DNA of 34,373 nucleotides from IMG/VR virus record IMGVR_UViG_3300043539_000241, positions 1 to 34,373 of that record; one strand, 5' to 3'. The notes under the pieces were generated by a model. The model saw only the letters and a list, made by a program, of their open reading frames with translations. It searched no databases and was not told the DNA's origin. The position numbers and the translations under genes are program-made. Source of the stretch: a virus. This document shows positions 21,142 through 28,466 of this stretch, one piece after another. The stretch's first letter is position 1. Each line of letters begins with the position of its first letter.

Positions 21142-21369
21142 ATGAAAAACTATAAAGCATTAAAAGACAACGAGGCCATTTTAATAGTAATGGCCGCTGA
21201 ACACAATGCCAGGCTAACGATGATAGAGAATGGTCTTGATTTCCAAGATTATGATAATCAGGACTTGCTGGATTCTTATATAGAGAATAGTATTATTGGT
21301 ACCTTATCTTCTGAAAAATATTCAGAAGATGTTATTGCTGAATTTGCCAGTATCGGCATTGAAGCATAA
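21142..21369 (+). CDS. Small acidic early protein, unknown
   Basis: 75 residues from ATG 21142, placed after GAGGAATT; an in-frame ATG at 21127 overlaps that ribosome-binding site and is less likely. The protein is acidic and helical (LKDNEAILIVMAAEHNARLTMIENG, ending VIAEFASIGIEA). No family is recognised. It is transcribed from repeat copy C. Confidence 0.55.
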   Translation: MKNYKALKDNEAILIVMAAEHNARLTMIENGLDFQDYDNQDLLDSYIENSIIGTLSSEKYSEDVIAEFASIGIEA

Positions 21370-21395
21370 ACCACCAACACGAGGCGTGGAATACT

Positions 21396-21743
21396 ATGAG
21401 AAAAGGTGAAAAGAAATTTGTATCTGCGATGCCGACTACGCGTCAAACCACTCCGTATGAACTTGAAAAAGCATACAAGACTATTGCCTTTTCAAGATCA
21501 AATAAGGTGGAATATAAAAATCTTGATGATCTTGACAATGAAGCATCGCGTATTAGAAGATGTGTTGAACACTATTACACATATTCAAATCACGACTTAT
21601 CTTTCTCTGACTTCTGCACCAAATTTATTATGGAAAATTTCAAAGAAATGGTATTTGGAACAGAATTCGATGGAACATACTTAGATGATTTGGAAGTGAA
21701 TCGTGCTGACGAATACATTGATGATTATAGATTGGTGGCTTAA
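21396..21743 (+). CDS. Small early protein, unknown
   Basis: A 115-residue protein with a basic N-terminus (MRKGEKKFVSAMPTTRQTT), which could mark disorder or nucleic-acid contact, and an acidic second half (DGTYLDDLEVNRADEYIDDY). GAGG lies about 12 nt before the ATG. It abuts the next gene (TAAATG) and shares its transcript. No family is recognised. Confidence 0.55.
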   Translation: MRKGEKKFVSAMPTTRQTTPYELEKAYKTIAFSRSNKVEYKNLDDLDNEASRIRRCVEHYYTYSNHDLSFSDFCTKFIMENFKEMVFGTEFDGTYLDDLEVNRADEYIDDYRLVA

Positions 21744-22079
21744 ATGATAAATGCAAAAGAAGAACTTGTAAACACGCTTGATGATATTACCAAAAAGCAT
21801 TCGGTATCTTTAAAGTGTGCTTGGGTAACATACGAAAGTCATTATAAGGCATCTCATGCCTATTCTTCTCTGCCAATAGGATTTGAATTGGATGAATTCT
21901 TGTCATTTTTAGAAGAATTAGATTTTGACTATAACAATGGATATGGCGGCCAGCATTTACATGGCACAGTATGGTTTGATGACGGTTCATGGATGGAACG
22001 AGGTGAATACGATGGTTCGGAATGGTGGGAATACAAAACAACACCAGAGATTCCTGAAGATTTAAAATGTGTACAATAA
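21744..22079 (+). CDS. Conserved phage protein, unknown function
   Basis: A 111-residue acidic protein. The C-terminal half has many Trp, Gly and Asp residues: YNNGYGGQHLHGTVWFDDGSWMERGEYDGSEWWEYK. I have seen this block in other T4-like phages without an assigned role. The -35 element of the ligase promoter overlaps its last codons. Confidence 0.6.
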   Translation: MINAKEELVNTLDDITKKHSVSLKCAWVTYESHYKASHAYSSLPIGFELDEFLSFLEELDFDYNNGYGGQHLHGTVWFDDGSWMERGEYDGSEWWEYKTTPEIPEDLKCVQ

Positions 22080-22097
22080 CAAAATTTGTGATATAAT
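22069..22097 (+). promoter_or_regulatory. Early promoter of DNA ligase
   Basis: GTGTAC (22069-22074), 17 nt ending TGA, TATAAT (22092-22097). It overlaps the upstream stop codon. Confidence 0.75.
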
Positions 22098-22124
22098 GTA
22101 ATTTTAAACAACTTGGAAAATATT

Positions 22125-23396
22125 ATGATTTATTCTATTATTGAGCAGTTAAGATCTACCAATTCCCGACTAGGAAAAGAAACCATTTTAGAAGCAAACG
22201 TCAATAATGACCTTTTGAAATCGGTACTTACTAGAACATTTGCTCCTCATATCAATTATTATCAAAGGAAAATTCCAGCGTATTCTACATCAGGAAATTT
22301 AGACTTAAAAGAAGCTCTTGAACAACTAAATGACTTAGCCGATAGAAAAGTTACTGGAAATAAAGCCATTGAATTTTTGTCAAATATACTTTCATCAGTT
22401 TCTGCAAGAGATGCATTCGTTATTGAATGCATCATTAAGAAAGATTTAGGTTGCGGAATTGGTATTCCTACTGTTAATAAAATATGGAAAGATTTAATTC
22501 CTACCTTTGATGTTATGCTTTGCTCTCCATTGAGTGATAAAGTTTTAGCAAAGATAAAATACCCTGCTATGGCTCAATTAAAAATGGACGGATTGCGATG
22601 TAATGTGGTTGTTAAAGACAATACAGTAACTTTCTATTCACGCAATGGAAAAACCTTTGATTTGCTTGGTAATCTTGAACAAGAATTCATTGATGCTGCT
22701 CGTGGATTAGATGTTGTTTTTGATGGTGAACTGTTGGTTACTAAAGATAGCAAGGTAGTCGATAGACAAACTGGTAATGGCATTCTTAATAAAGCGAATA
22801 AAGGTACTATAAGCGAAGAAGAAGCTAAGTTAGTTACTATGACAGTATGGGATATTATCTCGTATGATAATTGGATTGCTGGTAAAGATTCAATGATTTA
22901 TGTACACAGATATAATCGTCTTATCAGTCTGAATCTTCGCGGCAAAATCAATATAGTTCCAAGTATAGAGGTCAGATCTTTAGATGAAGCTAAAATTGTC
23001 TATGAAAATTATTATGCCAAAGGATATGAAGGTATCATCCTTAAAAATACTGACAACATCTGGGAACCAAAACGATCTCAAACTCAGATTAAATTTAAAG
23101 GTGAAGAAACCGCATCCTTACACGTAGTAGGTATTCAACATGGTAATGGTAAATATGAAGGTCAGATTGGTTCTTTGATTTGTGAATCTGAAGATGGCGA
23201 ATTGATGGTAAATGTTGGTTCAGGATTGACTGATGAAGATAGACTCCGAACAGATTTCATTGGTAAAATCATTGATGTGAAATACAACGCCAAAATCAAA
23301 TCGAAAGGTTCTGATACCTGGTCACTGTTTTTACCACGTTTTCTTGAAATTCGCTTTGACCGCGATACTGCTGATACTATCGACCACATCAAATAA
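22125..23396 (+). CDS. 30: ATP-dependent DNA ligase, T4 gp30-like
   Basis: A 423-residue ligase. The adenylated Lys153 lies in LKMDGLR (motif I, KxDG). Motif III is VFDGELLV, motif IV EGIILKN and motif V QIKFKGEE, followed by an OB-fold domain. The N-terminal 145 residues form the T4-type helical DNA-binding domain. It seals nicks in replication and repair. ATG 22125 follows a GGAAA site; TTG 22113 would add four residues. It is a little shorter than T4 ligase (487). It has its own early promoter. Confidence 0.93.
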   Translation: MIYSIIEQLRSTNSRLGKETILEANVNNDLLKSVLTRTFAPHINYYQRKIPAYSTSGNLDLKEALEQLNDLADRKVTGNKAIEFLSNILSSVSARDAFVIECIIKKDLGCGIGIPTVNKIWKDLIPTFDVMLCSPLSDKVLAKIKYPAMAQLKMDGLRCNVVVKDNTVTFYSRNGKTFDLLGNLEQEFIDAARGLDVVFDGELLVTKDSKVVDRQTGNGILNKANKGTISEEEAKLVTMTVWDIISYDNWIAGKDSMIYVHRYNRLISLNLRGKINIVPSIEVRSLDEAKIVYENYYAKGYEGIILKNTDNIWEPKRSQTQIKFKGEETASLHVVGIQHGNGKYEGQIGSLICESEDGELMVNVGSGLTDEDRLRTDFIGKIIDVKYNAKIKSKGSDTWSLFLPRFLEIRFDRDTADTIDHIK

Positions 23397-23398
23397 TA

Positions 23399-23427
23399 GT
23401 TGACAATCTGACAATATGGTTTATAAT
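23399..23427 (+). promoter_or_regulatory. Early promoter (TTGACA variant)
   Basis: TTGACA (23400-23405) and TATAAT (23422-23427), 16 nt apart, or GTTGAC with 17 nt in register with the other promoters. ATGGT and ACCAT flank the -10 as a small inverted repeat. Confidence 0.7.
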
Positions 23428-23457
23428 GAACCATCTTAACTGAACTGAGGAATTAAA

Positions 23458-23841
23458 ATGATTTTTATCGATGAAACACGAACAAAGAAAAAACTTGTAA
23501 TCAGAAAAGAAGATGGCATATTCTCTGATGCTATCGTAATTAAGTTTAAACATATTCCAATCTTTCTGATGATGATACAGAAACATTATGGTGAATTTTC
23601 TGAAGGTGAATCATTTGGAAAACACGAAGTTGTCAAAAGAGAAAATGGATTAGATACCATCGTTAAAAAGAAAGGATGTTCTGATGCCAGTTCAAAGTAT
23701 GCAATAGGCAACTATGATGATATTGAAAGATTGTATGGTCTGGATTTTGAAGATTATCTTGTCATTACTGAAGATGAATCTAAAGACTTGATTTTACAAT
23801 TGGCTGATTATTACATTACGGTTATGAATGAAGAAAATTGA
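23458..23841 (+). CDS. Hypothetical early protein
   Basis: A 127-residue protein with a basic first third (RTKKKLVIRKEDG), a short hydrophobic stretch (IPIFLMMIQ) and an acidic C-terminus (DYLVITEDESKDLILQLADYY). GAGGAATT precedes the ATG. No family is recognised. Its end overlaps the start of a small basic gene. Confidence 0.55.
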   Translation: MIFIDETRTKKKLVIRKEDGIFSDAIVIKFKHIPIFLMMIQKHYGEFSEGESFGKHEVVKRENGLDTIVKKKGCSDASSKYAIGNYDDIERLYGLDFEDYLVITEDESKDLILQLADYYITVMNEEN

Positions 23842-23989
23842 TATACTGTTAAGAATGATTGGTAATAGGGTTGATAGGATTCCAAAACGAACTATGAATG
23901 CTAATAGATTGCACAAGATGCTAACAGGAAGAAACCAAAAGATGTACTTTCATGGGAGAACCAACAGGTGGACGCGGTGGAAGAAATAG
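23828..23989 (+). CDS. 53-residue basic protein
   Basis: ATG 23828 lies in the last codons of the upstream gene. The product is very basic (MIGNRVDRIPKRTMNANRLH, then HGRTNRWTRWKK), like many phage nucleic-acid-binding or host-inhibitor peptides. No family is recognised, and coding is supported only by the overlap style and lack of any competing frame. Confidence 0.4.
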   Translation: MKKIDILLRMIGNRVDRIPKRTMNANRLHKMLTGRNQKMYFHGRTNRWTRWKK

Positions 23990-24135
23990 TCGAATATAAA
24001 CATAACTGGGTTAAGGCAGAATTGTCAGACCCAAAATATCGACATAAAGTTGTTAGATTGAAAACTGATTATAAGAGAGACCAAAAGTCTCTAACTAAAT
24101 TATTGAAACGTGAAATGGAGAATGAAAATGACTAA
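23968..24135 (+). CDS. 55-residue small protein with GTG start
   Basis: GTG 23968 is preceded by GGGAG (23954-23958). The product is a charged helical protein (MDAVEEIVEYKHNWVKAELS, then KVVRLKTDYKRDQKSLTKLLK). It overlaps genes on both sides. The frame has no ATG upstream, so the start is less certain. Confidence 0.45.
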   Translation: MDAVEEIVEYKHNWVKAELSDPKYRHKVVRLKTDYKRDQKSLTKLLKREMENEND

Positions 24136-24379
24136 AGAAGATTTGATTAACCAATTAAAAATATCAGAAGTTACTATTAACTTTACGAAAAAGGATGGAA
24201 CCGACAGAATATTGGTAGGAACATTGGATCCTGACAAATTGCCGGTTCGTGAATCTACTGAACAGAAAGAACGTAAAGAATCAACAACTGATGCTATTGC
24301 AGTATACGACATTGAGAATGAAGGATGGCGCTCATTCAATTTTGCTAATGTAAATTTTATTAATGGAGAACCACAATGA
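24128..24379 (+). CDS. Small SH3-like (WYL_2-type) phage protein
   Basis: 83 residues from ATG 24128, which follows GGAG (24117-24120) by 7 nt. The pattern VTINFTKKDGTDRILVGTLDPDKLP...AIAVYDIENEGWRSFNFANV matches a small beta-barrel family common in T4-like phages and known to me as WYL_2. Its role is not established. It overlaps the next small gene by 4 nt. Confidence 0.65.
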   Translation: MTKEDLINQLKISEVTINFTKKDGTDRILVGTLDPDKLPVRESTEQKERKESTTDAIAVYDIENEGWRSFNFANVNFINGEPQ

Positions 24380-24456
24380 TTTTATTATACTTGGTAACTG
24401 GTGCTACTATTGCTACTGGAATCTGGTTAACTATCTACACACTGAAAGGATTATAA
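24376..24456 (+). CDS. 26-residue membrane peptide
   Basis: ATG 24376 overlaps the upstream TGA (ATGA). The product is one hydrophobic span (LLYLVTGATIATGIWLTIY) with a short basic end. It is similar in size and style to the peptide at 15326. Function unknown. Confidence 0.42.
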   Translation: MILLYLVTGATIATGIWLTIYTLKGL

Positions 24457-24457
24457 T

Positions 24458-24859
24458 ATGGTCTGGTTTACTAACGAAAAAAAGATACAAGAATTAGCAA
24501 ACAACCTTGCTAATCTGCATGTTAAGTTTGATAATCTTAAACGTAAGAATAATGAGTTAGAAGATAAAATATCCAATTTAGATATTCAACTTACAAGACT
24601 TCAAGTAGATAATCGTAATCTTAAAATTGCTTTCAGTGAGAATTTTAAAAAATCAGTAACCACGTTTCCAGCAACTCCAAGTTTGGTTGACCATTCTAAC
24701 ATAGTTACTAATGCTAATATAGTTTCAACCGTGGTACCCAATCCATACAGCACTAATGATATTATTAGCAGTTCATCATATGCAAGTTCTTATGATTGTG
24801 CTTATAGTTCTGATTCATCTTCATGTTCTGACTCATCTTCATCTTGCTCATCTGACTAA
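24458..24859 (+). CDS. Coiled-coil protein with Ser/Asp/Cys-rich tail
   Basis: A 133-residue protein. Residues 7-60 form a coiled coil (ELANNLANLHVKFDNLKRKNN and onward). The last 30 residues are almost only Ser, Asp, Tyr and Cys, with three spaced Cys residues in the end repeat. A multimer would display a cluster of acidic Ser/Cys tails, perhaps for metal binding or as a phosphorylation target (speculative). No family is recognised. Confidence 0.5.
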   Translation: MVWFTNEKKIQELANNLANLHVKFDNLKRKNNELEDKISNLDIQLTRLQVDNRNLKIAFSENFKKSVTTFPATPSLVDHSNIVTNANIVSTVVPNPYSTNDIISSSSYASSYDCAYSSDSSSCSDSSSSCSSD

Positions 24860-24871
24860 TAGGAATATATT

Positions 24872-25123
24872 ATGACAACCATTTCAAATCCAAAAGACCA
24901 AGAAAAAATCCGTACTATGTTATCTGAAATTTCTAATTCATATACTCGGATTTCAGCGGAACGCGATCTTATTAACGAAACTATTCAAGCACTTTCTGAA
25001 GACTTTGAAATCGACAAGAAAATTCTTCGTAAAATGGCGCAAATATTCCATAAGCAGAATTATACTGAAGTTGAGAACGAACAAGAAGAGCTTGCACTAT
25101 TATACGAATCTATTGTAAAATAA
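24872..25123 (+). CDS. dsbA: DsbA-like dsDNA-binding protein
   Basis: An 83-residue protein that aligns with T4 DsbA (89 residues) along its length: ISNSYTRISAERDLINETIQ, FEIDKKILRKMAQIFHKQN and the ending EEELALLYESIVK-type helix. T4 DsbA binds double-stranded DNA near late promoters and enhances late transcription. In T4, dsbA is next to rnh; here a 378-codon gene separates them. Co-occurrence with late promoters of T4 type is consistent. Confidence 0.75.
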   Translation: MTTISNPKDQEKIRTMLSEISNSYTRISAERDLINETIQALSEDFEIDKKILRKMAQIFHKQNYTEVENEQEELALLYESIVK

Positions 25124-25124
25124 T

Positions 25125-25153
25125 GTGTACATAACACAAGGATGTGTTATAAT
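25125..25153 (+). promoter_or_regulatory. Early promoter
   Basis: GTGTAC (25125-25130), 17 nt, TATAAT (25148-25153), directly after the dsbA stop. It places the next gene's start at ATG 25184, because ATG 25142 would lie upstream of the transcript start. Confidence 0.72.
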
Positions 25154-25183
25154 AGACTTTTATTAAACTTACCGAGATCAACC

Positions 25184-26320
25184 ATGGGAAAGACAATATC
25201 ACTAAAACCAACCTCATCGTCAAAGGCTGAAAAACAAGCCTTAAAACGTAGATCTCTTATAGACAGAGTAGACGCAAAATTCAAAGGCGTCGGAGAACCA
25301 CAAATATCATTTCTGAATTACAGACTAGATTTGATGCATGCTTTAAATTGGTTTAATGTTTATGCATCAAACATAGACAAAAAGAAATGGACTCTAGCAT
25401 CAATTGAAGATAAGAAACAAAGGTTGTTATTGTCAAACCTAGACGACTCTCTATTTAGACAACTAGGAGTGTTAATTCGCTTAAGAGACAATGGACAATA
25501 TCTCGATGACAAAGAATTAAAATTCATTAGCGATAGAATTTCTCAATTAGAAAAAATTGCTACTACTCCTAAAGAAATAAAAGAGAATGGCATTGCTCCT
25601 AAGTCTAAACCAATAGTTACTATTGATAAGAATAAATTAGAAGCAATTCAGTTTGCTTGTGAAATTGATGGTGAGATAGATGAGTTTATAAAATCTGGAT
25701 ATCCTAGAACATTTGAATTCAAAAATTCGGTAAAGACTATTAGTGGATCAGCTGCTAAACAGGTTCCTCCTTTATATAAGCCACTAATAATGGAAATTGA
25801 AGAAGCACTAGAAGGATCCTGTGATCAATTAAATGAAGCATATTCGCATGTCAAGACGGTACAATTGAAACATTTCTTAAAAATGCTAAAGGATTTAATA
25901 TCATCGTGTTCTCAACATGTTGTTAGCATCAGAAAGCCAAAAGTGATTAAACAGAAATCACCTGGAGAATTAGTAAAGAATCTTAAATATCTTCCAAAAT
26001 TTGAAGAACTTAATATCAAATCTGAAAATCCTATTAAGTTAGTAGAATGCCAGGAAGTGTGGCTATATGATACTGTTAATCGTAAACTGTTTAATTATAA
26101 AGCAGTAAAGGACCAAAAGCTATCGGTACATGGAACATCCATTAGTGGATTTGACGTAGAAACTTCATTGGTCAAGAGTATCAGAAAGCCTGAAGTGATT
26201 AAGGAATTCATCGGAAATAAAAAGGACTTTGCTATTAAATTTTCTGAATTAACAACTCGTCCTCAGAAGCCAAATGGCAGAACAAATGCTAATATTATTA
26301 TTTTAAAAATCTTTTCATAA
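25184..26320 (+). CDS. Conserved T4-like phage protein, unknown function
   Basis: A 378-residue, Lys-rich, mainly helical protein. Blocks such as SFLNYRLDLMHALNWFNVYA, LSNLDDSLFRQLGVLIRL and the C-terminal TTRPQKPNGRTNANIIILKIF recur in an uncharacterised protein of marine T4-like phages, where it also sits near replication genes. The basic middle (SIRKPKVIKQKSPGELVKNL) suggests DNA or RNA contact. No catalytic motif is visible. It lies between dsbA and the FEN nuclease. Confidence 0.6.
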   Translation: MGKTISLKPTSSSKAEKQALKRRSLIDRVDAKFKGVGEPQISFLNYRLDLMHALNWFNVYASNIDKKKWTLASIEDKKQRLLLSNLDDSLFRQLGVLIRLRDNGQYLDDKELKFISDRISQLEKIATTPKEIKENGIAPKSKPIVTIDKNKLEAIQFACEIDGEIDEFIKSGYPRTFEFKNSVKTISGSAAKQVPPLYKPLIMEIEEALEGSCDQLNEAYSHVKTVQLKHFLKMLKDLISSCSQHVVSIRKPKVIKQKSPGELVKNLKYLPKFEELNIKSENPIKLVECQEVWLYDTVNRKLFNYKAVKDQKLSVHGTSISGFDVETSLVKSIRKPEVIKEFIGNKKDFAIKFSELTTRPQKPNGRTNANIIILKIFS

Positions 26321-26332
26321 CTGGAGAACATA

Positions 26333-27226
26333 TTGATTATTATCGACTATTCACAAGTGGCATTGGCATCTATCTTTATGTTTGAAAAAGATCTCACTTC
26401 AGATGATGTAGAAAAGAATAAGGATATTATTAGACACGCAATTCTTACTAGTATCCTTTCCAATAAGAAAAAATTCGAATCTGAATTTGGTAATGATGTA
26501 GTATTGGCATGTGACGGATTTAATTATTGGAGAAAATCTGAATTTGCTCCTTATAAAGCAGCAAGAAAAAAAGCTAGAGACGATTCTAAACTAGATTGGA
26601 AATTTGTATTTGAGATTTTGTCTGAAACGAGAGAAGACTTACAAAAGTATTTTCCTTATAAAGTCATTAGGATTGAAAGAGCAGAAGCTGATGACATTAT
26701 TGCTTGTCTATCAAAATGGACTCAGACTAATGATTTAATGTCTGAAGGCATTGAACCTATTCCTAAAAGAACTCTTATTATAAGTTCTGATAAGGACTTT
26801 AAGCAATTGCATAAGTATTCCAATATTAAACAATACAGTCCAATGTTTAAGAAGTATGTCGAGAAACCTCCAAAGGTACTGGACTTTATTAATGAACATA
26901 TTGCAAAGGGAGATGCTAGCGACGGAATTCCCAATATACTAAGTGTTGATAATAGTTTTATTGACAAGATTAGACAAAAGTCAATGACTAAACCTAGATT
27001 GGAAGAATTCATAAAACATGGAATTGGAGCTTGCAAAACGGAAGACGAAATCAGAAATTGGCATCGAAATGAATTGTTAATCTCATTTGATAAAATTCCA
27101 ATAGATATTGAAGAGTCTATACTGAAGGCCTTTAATGAACCTGCTAAAGGTAATAAGAGTGAAATATTTAACTACTTAGTCAAAAACAGAATGAGACTAC
27201 TACTAAACGATATTGATAGTTTCTAA
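26333..27226 (+). CDS. rnh: RNase H / 5'-3' exonuclease (FEN family), T4 Rnh-like
   Basis: A 297-residue flap nuclease. MIIIDYSQVALASI carries the first metal-binding Asp, VVLACDGFNYWRKSEFAPYKAARK the helical-arch region, and ERAEADDIIA plus SSDKDFKQL the acidic cluster. It removes RNA primers and flaps from Okazaki fragments, working with the ligase. The start is TTG 26333, chosen because GGAG (26323-26326) is well placed and no ATG is available; the protein then begins like T4 RNase H. A DNA-binding helix-hairpin-helix-type region (DASDGIPNILS) follows. Confidence 0.88.
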   Translation: MIIIDYSQVALASIFMFEKDLTSDDVEKNKDIIRHAILTSILSNKKKFESEFGNDVVLACDGFNYWRKSEFAPYKAARKKARDDSKLDWKFVFEILSETREDLQKYFPYKVIRIERAEADDIIACLSKWTQTNDLMSEGIEPIPKRTLIISSDKDFKQLHKYSNIKQYSPMFKKYVEKPPKVLDFINEHIAKGDASDGIPNILSVDNSFIDKIRQKSMTKPRLEEFIKHGIGACKTEDEIRNWHRNELLISFDKIPIDIEESILKAFNEPAKGNKSEIFNYLVKNRMRLLLNDIDSF

Positions 27227-27241
27227 CAACAAAGGAAAATT

Positions 27242-27799
27242 ATGGAATTGAATAAACGTGAAAGCGTACCAGAAATGTTACAACGATTTAATGATGGTGA
27301 TACTCTTACATTATTAAAGCAGAATTTCAGTAATGAAAGCCTTAAAATGCTATTTGGTTATGGGTTTATTCCAAAAGGTAAGTGGCTTTTGCCTGAAGGA
27401 ACTCCACCTTACAGAGAAGATGCTGCTCCTGTCGGTATGGCAAGGGCAAATCTCTGGATGGAGATTAAAAAGTTTGAAAGATTCATGAGAGCAGATTTGA
27501 ATAAACTAAGACGCGAACAGTTGTTCATTCAACTCTTAGAAGAATTACATCCATTAGAATCAAAATTAGTATTAGCTATTAAGGACCAGACTATACCAGA
27601 TCTCTATCCTAACATTACACTAGACAAAGTAGTCGATGCAGGATTCTTCATTTGGCCGCATGGTATTGATGAAACCGAATATAGAAATTCTGTAAAGAAT
27701 AAGGAGGTCAAACCAGCACCAATCCCAAAGTCAGAATCGAACCCACCAGTCTCTGGAAAAAAACGAGTACAGAAACAAAAGACAGTAGAAAACACTTAG
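27242..27799 (+). CDS. Conserved T4-like phage protein (DUF6433-like)
   Basis: A 185-residue protein with LKMLFGYGFIPKGKWLLPEG, YREDAAPVGMARANLWMEI and LRREQLFIQLLEELHPLESKLVLAIKDQ. These blocks belong to a family present in many T4-like phages near replication genes, with no known role. The C-terminal 35 residues are Pro/Lys-rich and disordered. It may be a replisome or nucleic-acid accessory factor (inference from neighbours). Confidence 0.68.
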   Translation: MELNKRESVPEMLQRFNDGDTLTLLKQNFSNESLKMLFGYGFIPKGKWLLPEGTPPYREDAAPVGMARANLWMEIKKFERFMRADLNKLRREQLFIQLLEELHPLESKLVLAIKDQTIPDLYPNITLDKVVDAGFFIWPHGIDETEYRNSVKNKEVKPAPIPKSESNPPVSGKKRVQKQKTVENT

Positions 27800-27853
27800 A
27801 TAGCATTCAGGTCTTATTAATCAAATTATCACAATTCTTATTAGGAGTTTAAA

Positions 27854-28009
27854 ATGATCAAATCTTGCAACTGCCCAGATAATACACCTGCTGCAAAATG
27901 CCAAACTGAAACTTATGGGAAAGGCCAACGAGTATGGACTCAGGATAAGGGTATTGCAAAGGCATGTACAATTTGTGGTGCTAGAGGTGACGGAAGCAAA
28001 AAGAAATAA
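27854..28009 (+). CDS. 51-residue putative zinc-binding protein
   Basis: AGGAG (27843-27847) precedes ATG 27854. The product has Cys-rich ends: SCNCPD near the start, then a Cys near 18 and CTIC near 40-43, followed by a basic tail. This fits a small zinc knuckle or ribbon. It is too short for confident family assignment. Confidence 0.5.
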   Translation: MIKSCNCPDNTPAAKCQTETYGKGQRVWTQDKGIAKACTICGARGDGSKKK

Positions 28010-28010
28010 T

Positions 28011-28040
28011 GTTTACAAATGTGGCATTTTGAATTATAAT
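28011..28040 (+). promoter_or_regulatory. Early promoter (T4-type GTTTACA)
   Basis: GTTTACA (28011-28017), 17 nt, TATAAT (28035-28040). GTTTAC is the T4 early -35 sequence, a one-base variant of the GTGTAC used elsewhere here. Confidence 0.7.
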
Positions 28041-28060
28041 TAATTTTTTTGGAGTTTAAT

Positions 28061-28465
28061 ATGAGTACAAATTTTGTAAAAGATATTTCTGACATGCACA
28101 CCAAGTTTGGTGTTAACACTACAGTTAATAAGTTTGATAAAGAAAGATTAACAGCATTTCTGGATTTTAGAATTGGGTGTTTGCAGGAAGAATTAGATGA
28201 ACTTAAACATGCTGAAAATGCTGATGATGCGGTAGATGCCTTAATAGATCTAATAGTATTCGCAGTAGGTACCTTAGATGTGTACCAGGTTGACTCTGTT
28301 AAAGCCTGGCAAAGAGTGTATGATGCTAATATTGTTAAAGAAGTAGGAATTAAGGAAGGTAGACCCAATCCTTTTGGATTACCCGATCTAATTAAACCAG
28401 AAGGTTGGGTTGCTCCATCACATGTAGATAATGTTGGTTTATTAGATATAGTGTTTGCGGATTGA
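28061..28465 (+). CDS. MazG-like nucleoside triphosphate pyrophosphohydrolase
   Basis: A 134-residue all-alpha NTP pyrophosphatase. The metal-binding pattern is visible: GCLQEELDELKHA, then DDAVDALIDLIVFAVGTLDV (E-x2-E-x-D-E-type followed by E/D-x2-D). The C-terminal KEGRPNPFGLPDLIKPEGW is typical of phage MazG-like proteins. In a hydroxymethylcytosine phage it could serve as the dCTPase/dUTPase (T4 gp56 role), since no gp56 relative is seen; that is inference. ATG 28061 follows GGAG at 28051-28054. Confidence 0.75.
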   Translation: MSTNFVKDISDMHTKFGVNTTVNKFDKERLTAFLDFRIGCLQEELDELKHAENADDAVDALIDLIVFAVGTLDVYQVDSVKAWQRVYDANIVKEVGIKEGRPNPFGLPDLIKPEGWVAPSHVDNVGLLDIVFAD

Positions 28466-28466
28466 T

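Noticed and set aside
21406-21684. A 92-residue + strand frame inside the 21396 gene
   Set aside because: No ribosome-binding site or recognisable features; unlike the o-spanin at 9744 it lacks any functional signature.
25142-25183. ATG 25142 as the start of the 25184 gene
   Set aside because: It lies between the -35 and -10 of the promoter, upstream of the expected transcript start.
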